From contig CAYGHG010000089.1 of the NCBI GenBank assembly GCA_964349515.1, positions 1-11,045 of the forward strand: a stretch of 11,045 bases of DNA, written 5' to 3'. A program made the translations under genes and the position numbers. This stretch comes from CAYGHG01 sp964349515. GTDB lineage: Bacteria; Oederibacteriota; PGYV01; CAYGHG01. The notes below the pieces were generated by a model. It was not told where the DNA came from, did no database searches, and saw only the letters and a list, made by a program, of their open reading frames with translations. Shown piece after piece: positions 7,479-11,045 of this stretch. Position 1 is the stretch's first letter. Each line of letters begins with the position of its first letter.

Positions 7479-9581
7479 TTACCTTATAACCATTTTGCCG
7501 TTTTCAAGCTTTATCTCTTTGTAAATAAGTTTTACAGGCGAGTTTGTCCTGTTTAGCAGGGGATTGTAGTCTTTCAGCATAAGATTGGGTATGAAAGAAG
7601 GTATGCGTAAAAACCCTATTTTCATTTTTCTGACTTTAAAACCTATATCAGGATTTTCAGGCGAAGGGTTGTAAAGCGAAACAGAGAGTTCCGCATTTAT
7701 GCCGCTGTAACGCGCCGAAATATTTATCCTGCCTTTGTCTATTATTACCTTTATGTTATCAGCACCTTTTGCATAGAGCTTTATGAAATCAGAGAGATCC
7801 TGCTCTCTTATTTCAAGGGAATGCACCCTTATCCCTCCGAGCGACAGTATGGAAGCCCGGCCGGCATATAGCTCCTCCGGGTTCAGGAGCAGTTCAAATA
7901 CCTCGAGATCGGCGCTGTATGCTTTAAGCGCCGCATCCTTGTGCCTGAAATCTCCCAAAAGCCCGGAACTGAAAGATACCCTCATACTCTCCGTCAGCGC
8001 CGTGCCCTGCCTGACCGACACTCTGAATGAGAATTTTTCAGCGCTCTTAAGGTACAAAGAAAGCGCCGAGAGTGCCTGTTCATTAATAGCCCTCCCGAAC
8101 TTCGCCGGGTCTGCCTTTATTTCATCTTTGCGTTTAAAAAGCAAGGCTGTTGAGCCGTCGGGAAGAGGCGCTTCAAAAATTTTGTCATAAAAAGAGCCTG
8201 ACACGCCGGAGCCTTCCAGCGCCTGTGTTGTTATCTTCCCCCTTTTGTCTGCGCCGCTGAAAAAAGGCCCCTGCTCACCGGTCTTTACAAGAAAATAATC
8301 GGCAAACATGGGGAAATTAAAAATTCCCGTAACCTTTGCGCCTTTCATGGCATGGGCAGCATAAAATGTGTAATTGATATTGTTCATGTACGCATGATCA
8401 GGTACTATGGCTATGTTTTTTCCCGGCAGGGTTTTTGACAATAACTCCTCTATTTTCCAGTCGTGTTTTAAGGGCCTTGCGCTGCCCGGCCACTGAAAAG
8501 GCAGGGGAAAAACCGCAATTATGTAAAAAATCAGCGCGGCTAAGGAGGCTGCCATGACTCCCCTTTTATAAAAAGCATCTTTAATCAGCAAAAACCCGTA
8601 AGAAGCCGCAACAGCGGCAAAAGGCAGAACCGGCATTATGTAACGGTCTTTTTTGTTCTGGAGCAGTGTCATGAAAAGCACCGGCACAAAAAAATAAACC
8701 AGCAGTTTAAGCCCCTCCCTGTCACGCCTCATTATGACAGCCGCGGCACCTGCGGCGGCAAGCAGGATTGTCAGCAGGCCTGCTTTTGAGGGCAGCATTG
8801 AAAAATAGTATAACAAAGATGCCGGAGAAAACACCGGGGGAAGCCCCTCAAGTTTTCCCCTTTCAAACGAATACATCAGCAGTTTGCTTATTATCGAGGA
8901 AAAATTGTAGATATACCACGGCGCCGCGAGCACAGCCATGACAGCCGCCTGAACCATGATGCTTTTGAGTATTTTTCCGCCTTTTCTTTTCTCCTCAACC
9001 GCCCGTATCAGAAAAGGCGCGGCGGCATAAATCCAGAAGGTCCACTTGATAAGCATGGCGGCGCCGAGCACAAGCCCGAGCATGACTGCCTTTTTCCGTG
9101 AGGAAAAAACATCCTCATCATCAAGCAGCAGGACAATCCACATTATTGCCGCGGTAAGCGGCAGGTCAAACATGAAAAAGTGGCCCTGGGTGTAAACAAG
9201 CGGAAACGAAACAGCCAAAGCCGAGGCGGCGCAGGCAGGGTAAAAACCCGTTTTCCTGCGTGCATACAGGAAAACCGCGAATATGAGAACCCCGTGAAAA
9301 ATTATGTTTACGGATGTATAACCGTCCATGCTTTTCCCAAACAGCCCGAAAACTGATGCAAGCGCAGGTACGAGAGGCGGGTAATAGTTTTCCTGTTTTA
9401 TGAAAGCACCAATGAAAGCAACAGGCCCTTTTTTAAGCGCGTCAGTAAACTGAGCAGCTGAGTTTAAGTGTATGGATTCATCCCAGGCCTGGGGAACTGT
9501 GTCATAAGACAGCCAGAAAATATTTGCCAGGGCGATAAAAAGCGCAAGCATTGAGGGAAAAATCAGTTCCTTACGCGGCAT
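7479..9581 (-). CDS. GT39/ArnT-like membrane glycosyltransferase with LmeA-like C-terminus
   Basis: A 700-residue inner-membrane protein with two parts. Residues 1-~365 hold about ten hydrophobic segments (for example 7-25, 90-107, 166-192, 208-228, 315-334, 342-362). They show GT-C marks of polyprenyl-phosphate-sugar-using transferases (PMT/ArnT type): an acidic pair in the first outer loop (Asp34-Glu35 in WDESIH), YYPPL (66-70) and KDRYIMPVLP (311-320). Residues 370-490 look like the usual soluble outer domain. Residues ~500-700 are extra: beta-rich, with patterns such as LGGIRVHSLEIREQDLSDFI, DYNPLLNR and a final IKLENGKMVI that I recognise as like the LmeA/DUF2993 lipid-binding family. 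The sugar donor and acceptor are unknown. The start follows GGAGG closely (AGGAGG, then four bases). It has its own promoter (9798-9825) and leader. Family placement is firm; the C-terminal assignment is from pattern memory and moderate. Confidence 0.82.
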   Translation of the reverse strand: MPRKELIFPSMLALFIALANIFWLSYDTVPQAWDESIHLNSAAQFTDALKKGPVAFIGAFIKQENYYPPLVPALASVFGLFGKSMDGYTSVNIIFHGVLIFAVFLYARRKTGFYPACAASALAVSFPLVYTQGHFFMFDLPLTAAIMWIVLLLDDEDVFSSRKKAVMLGLVLGAAMLIKWTFWIYAAAPFLIRAVEEKRKGGKILKSIMVQAAVMAVLAAPWYIYNFSSIISKLLMYSFERGKLEGLPPVFSPASLLYYFSMLPSKAGLLTILLAAAGAAAVIMRRDREGLKLLVYFFVPVLFMTLLQNKKDRYIMPVLPFAAVAASYGFLLIKDAFYKRGVMAASLAALIFYIIAVFPLPFQWPGSARPLKHDWKIEELLSKTLPGKNIAIVPDHAYMNNINYTFYAAHAMKGAKVTGIFNFPMFADYFLVKTGEQGPFFSGADKRGKITTQALEGSGVSGSFYDKIFEAPLPDGSTALLFKRKDEIKADPAKFGRAINEQALSALSLYLKSAEKFSFRVSVRQGTALTESMRVSFSSGLLGDFRHKDAALKAYSADLEVFELLLNPEELYAGRASILSLGGIRVHSLEIREQDLSDFIKLYAKGADNIKVIIDKGRINISARYSGINAELSVSLYNPSPENPDIGFKVRKMKIGFLRIPSFIPNLMLKDYNPLLNRTNSPVKLIYKEIKLENGKMVIR

Positions 9582-9618
9582 TATGCCTCCTGACAGGGTT
9601 TTTATTTGCGGGGTTTTT

Positions 9619-9724
9619 CCGAAAAATAGTGCCGCCGTTTACTAAAGGTATGTCCGCGCTTTTGAGGGCGCGAAAATGATATAAGGGGGTATATTAGGAG
9701 TGAAACGGCGGCACTATGTTCCGG
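9619..9724. repeat. 106 bp inverted-repeat element in the glycosyltransferase leader
   Basis: The arms 9619-9640 and 9703-9724 are reverse complements at 20 of 22 positions, with a perfect 15 bp core (ATAGTGCCGCCGTTT at 9626-9640; its complement at 9703-9717). The 62 bp between them holds a smaller GC hairpin (CGCGC 9655-9659 with GCGCG 9668-9672) and an A/G-rich tract. In minus-strand RNA the stem base is followed at once by TTTTT, as in an intrinsic terminator or attenuator. It lies wholly inside the predicted 5' leader of the glycosyltransferase. Alternatives are a small non-autonomous mobile element (no convincing target duplication beyond a T-run) or an unclassified structured RNA. I could not match it to a known riboswitch. 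Confidence 0.7.
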
Positions 9725-9797
9725 TTTTATCCAATGTTAAGGGCCGTTTCTGCGGTGTTCCCTCATAACCTTTTTAAATCTTTAAGAGCTGATAACT

Positions 9798-9825
9798 ATT
9801 ATATACCCTTTTGACAAACAGTCAA
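9798..9825 (-). promoter_or_regulatory. Promoter of the glycosyltransferase gene
   Basis: On the minus strand: -35 TTGACT (9820-9825), 16 bp spacer, -10 TATAAT (9798-9803, perfect consensus). The expected start is near 9790, giving a ~208 nt leader before the ATG at 9581, unusually long and containing the inverted-repeat element at 9619-9724. The -35 box lies inside the palindrome TTGACAAACAGTCAA (9811-9825: TTGAC, 5-nt spacer, GTCAA), a plausible repressor or activator site. A nine-codon ORF (MREHRRNGP, 9737-9766) sits in the leader behind a weak AAGG; it may be chance. Confidence 0.65.
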
Positions 9826-9876
9826 TGCATATTTAAAGCCGGAATTGGGAATTTTATATGTTGTGTGTAATTTCAT
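9799..9876 (-). CDS. Possible 25-residue small protein
   Basis: An ORF encoding MKLHTTYKIPNSGFKYALTV plus CQKGI, then TAA. Its support is the upstream signal: GAGAGGTGAAA immediately before the ATG is a good match to the Shine-Dalgarno consensus, and a TATAAT -10 box (plus-strand 9918-9923, GTACTATAATAC) lies ~42 bp upstream, though its -35 is poor. Against it, the ORF runs through the predicted promoter of the glycosyltransferase, and its stop overlaps that promoter's -10. No family is recognised and no membrane segment is evident. It may be a real small gene, a leader peptide, or chance. Confidence 0.25.
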   Translation of the reverse strand: MKLHTTYKIPNSGFKYALTVCQKGI

Positions 9877-9946
9877 TTTCACCTCTCCCCTTTTTCAGTG
9901 GTAGAGGCAGGGTGAGTATTATAGTACCTGATTTTTTTCTGATGTA

Positions 9947-9969
9947 GAGGCGGGTTTCAAACCCGCCTC
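9947..9969. repeat. REP-like 23 bp palindrome
   Basis: GAGGCGGGTTT (9947-9957) and AAACCCGCCTC (9959-9969) are perfect 11 bp complements around a single C. On the plus strand it is followed by GTTTTTC, as in a terminator; on the minus strand no T-run follows. The minus-strand gene enters it, and its last codons and TGA stop (9957-9959) are made from the right arm. GTAGAGGC also occurs at 9901-9908 and 9944-9951, suggesting a degraded second copy. It may protect the 3' end of the message or be a dispersed repeat. Confidence 0.7.
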
Positions 9970-10442
9970 GTTTTTCGCTTACGTATTAAAAATCCGACAA
10001 ACCTTGCCGCATTGACCAATATAAAGTACTGCACAACCCCTGCTGTCAGAAAACCCAGCATCATAGATATGTTTATTGCCATAGCCGCACTAAAAGATGT
10101 TTCACTGAAGTCAAGTTTTAGGATATTCAGCGCAATTAACGAAATTAGCCAATAAAAAAATTTGTTTAACACCGGAAGAACCAATAATGACGAAGGCTGA
10201 CACAGATAATAAGGGCCGAGCCATACCATAGAAGACTGTAAGTCATTATATCCGCTGTGCAGAACCCCGCTTATCATTGCGGTTCCTATTAAAATTACTA
10301 TAAAACTATATAGTAATATATATATCAAAACTGCTGTTCTAAAACATCCAAAATAGTTCGGCAGTTTTATTAAAGGAGCGCCGCATTTTTTACAGTATGC
10401 GGCTTCCTGTCTGTTTGAGGTTTCGCAGTGCCTGCATTTCAT
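9957..10442 (-). CDS. Zinc-ribbon membrane protein, function unknown
   Basis: A 161-residue protein from the chosen start. It opens with a zinc-ribbon of two CXXC pairs (Cys3/Cys6 in MKCRHC and Cys17/Cys20 in YCKKCGAPL), followed by roughly three hydrophobic stretches (about 36-59, 86-108 and 116-144) and a basic tail RKRKTRRV. This layout, a zinc-ribbon sensor or assembly module ahead of membrane helices, is widespread among uncharacterised bacterial proteins and gives no enzymatic clue. I start at ATG 10440-10442 because the zinc-ribbon begins there and a weak GGCGGCGAG precedes it. An in-frame ATG eleven codons upstream (10473-10475) has no ribosome site. The 3' end runs into a REP-like palindrome that supplies the stop. 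It is a stand-alone gene probably transcribed from the divergent promoter near 10623. Confidence 0.7.
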   Translation of the reverse strand: MKCRHCETSNRQEAAYCKKCGAPLIKLPNYFGCFRTAVLIYILLYSFIVILIGTAMISGVLHSGYNDLQSSMVWLGPYYLCQPSSLLVLPVLNKFFYWLISLIALNILKLDFSETSFSAAMAINISMMLGFLTAGVVQYFILVNAARFVGFLIRKRKTRRV

Positions 10443-10615
10443 TATCTCGCCGCCTTTTTTACATTTTCTTATCATATTTTTGAAGAATATTAAACAAACT
10501 TTGATTCAGAAGTCTAATCCCCTAATTACCTGCAGTAAAAAACGGCATAACGAAATACTAATATTTTTACATCCCCCTCCTATACGCATATCTTTCGGTT
10601 TATTGTCATTATTTG

Positions 10616-10631
10616 TGATATAATTATATCA
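10616..10631. promoter_or_regulatory. Palindromic, probably bidirectional extended -10 promoter
   Basis: TGATATAATTATATCA is a perfect 16 bp palindrome. Each strand therefore carries TGATATAAT, an extended -10 element (TGnTATAAT) with consensus TATAAT at 10619-10624 (plus) and 10623-10628 (minus). No strong -35 is seen for either, which is normal for extended -10 promoters; TTGTAA lies 19 bp upstream of the minus box. The plus direction would start near 10631 and lead into tmRNA at 10675. The minus direction would start near 10616 and lead into the zinc-ribbon gene with a ~174 nt leader. Confidence 0.6.
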
Positions 10632-10674
10632 GATCTTTTAAAGGATATTACAATTTTGTTACCCGTTATTAAAT

Positions 10675-11011
10675 GGGGGCGACAGGATTCGACAGGGCTG
10701 TGTAGGTAATAGGAGCATGCCGGTGCCCATGTCACCGTATAAACGTGGACAAACGTAACCGAAAACAATTACGCTTTAGCAGCTTAAGCTGCACCTCTTT
10801 ATTTTCTTTTCCTGCGGGATCATAAAGGGGACCAACTGCAGGACGCTCTGTTTCGGCAAACTCCGGCCGGGGCAGCTAAGACACAGGGGCGTAGGTACGT
10901 GATATCCTGTTCGGGGGAGCTTGCGTACCGAAATTAAATCCCGGAATAAGCATGTAGGAGCCTTTGCTAAAACAGTTTTGGACGTGGGTTCAAATCCCAC
11001 CGCCTCCACCA
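10675..11011 (+). ncRNA. ssrA: tmRNA (transfer-messenger RNA)
   Basis: A 337 nt RNA that rescues stalled ribosomes and tags their products for proteolysis, with SmpB. The 5' end GGGGGCGACAGGATTCGAC and the 3' end form a 7 bp acceptor stem (10675-10681 with 11001-11007). It includes the G3-U pair recognised by alanyl-tRNA synthetase (10677 with 11005), discriminator A and encoded CCA (11009-11011). The T arm GTGGG-TTCAAAT-CCCAC lies at 10984-11000. The tag reading frame ends ENNYALAA followed by TAA at 10785-10787. The resume codon is unclear: GTA at 10755 would give VTENNYALAA, with A at the -4 position; ACA at 10749 would give TNVTENNYALAA. This is the one-piece, not permuted, form. Confidence 0.97.
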
Positions 11012-11034
11012 GCCTTCGCTGAAGCTTCGGCTGG
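11009..11034. repeat. Inverted repeat overlapping the tmRNA CCA end
   Basis: CCAGCC (11009-11014) pairs with GGCTGG (11029-11034), two more G-C pairs sit inside beyond a 3x3 mismatch, and CTTC/GAAG (11014-11017, 11021-11024) offers an alternative inner hairpin. The left arm includes the encoded CCA, so the structure may form a terminator or processing signal for the tmRNA precursor. The sequence ends 11 bases later, so its full extent and any T-run are not visible. Confidence 0.5.
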
Positions 11035-11045
11035 CTGGCCATCTT

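Noticed and set aside
7783..8190. 135-residue plus-strand frame, Ser-rich
   Set aside because: Shadow of the glycosyltransferase C-terminal coding sequence; the codon pattern is explained by the minus-strand gene.
10580..10768. 62-residue minus-strand frame upstream of and within the tmRNA 5' part
   Set aside because: It overlaps the RNA gene and the promoter palindrome, has no ribosome site and no recognisable family.
10776..11042. 88-residue minus-strand frame over the tmRNA
   Set aside because: It is the antisense of ssrA. The VEAVGFEPTSKT-like stretch is the familiar artefact made by translating the complement of a tRNA/tmRNA 3' end.

Overview
The window looks like a scaffold from an uncultivated bacterium. 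It contains a run of exactly 100 Ns (the usual placeholder for a gap of unknown size), by-eye moderate GC, and several intergenic palindromes and short repeats. The genes are plainly bacterial: a tmRNA, Shine-Dalgarno sites, sigma70-type promoters, a split two-subunit glycine decarboxylase and a LipM-type octanoyltransferase. The split GcvPA/GcvPB and LipM occur in Firmicutes and in many deep or candidate bacterial lineages, so I do not name a phylum. All protein genes are on the minus strand; only the tmRNA at the right end is on the plus strand.

Layout from left to right. 1-109: two tandem copies of a ~50 bp G/C-tract repeat ending in a hairpin. 110-1069: an aldo/keto reductase. 1094-1285: low-complexity GACAGAAGAC-type repeats, purine-rich then pyrimidine-rich, running into the 100-N gap at 1286-1385. 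1386-7260: a tightly packed operon read right to left as gcvT-gcvH-gcvPA-gcvPB-lipM-lipA, with junctions between an 11 bp gap and a 17 bp overlap. It is driven by a good promoter at 7300-7328 with a short leader. 7479-9581: a multi-membrane GT39/ArnT-like glycosyltransferase whose C-terminal ~190 residues resemble the LmeA/DUF2993 lipid-binding family. 9582-9956: a gene-poor stretch with that gene's promoter, a long leader holding a 106 bp inverted-repeat structure, and a possible 25-codon ORF. 9957-10442: a small zinc-ribbon membrane protein whose stop codon lies inside a REP-like palindrome. 10616-10631: a perfect 16 bp palindrome presenting an extended -10 promoter element on both strands, between that gene and the tmRNA. 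10675-11011: ssrA (tmRNA) with encoded CCA.

How the genes work together: GcvT, GcvH, GcvPA and GcvPB are the T, H and P proteins of the glycine cleavage system, which converts glycine and tetrahydrofolate to CO2, NH3 and methylene-THF. GcvH needs lipoate. The two downstream genes appear to supply it: LipM would place octanoate on GcvH and LipA would insert the two sulfurs. The operon therefore encodes the enzyme together with assembly of its cofactor. Only dihydrolipoamide dehydrogenase (L protein) is absent from the window.

No clearly new multi-gene system is visible. The most interesting items are the glycosyltransferase-LmeA-like fusion, the structured leader in front of it, the symmetric divergent promoter next to ssrA, and the self-sufficient glycine-cleavage/lipoylation operon.
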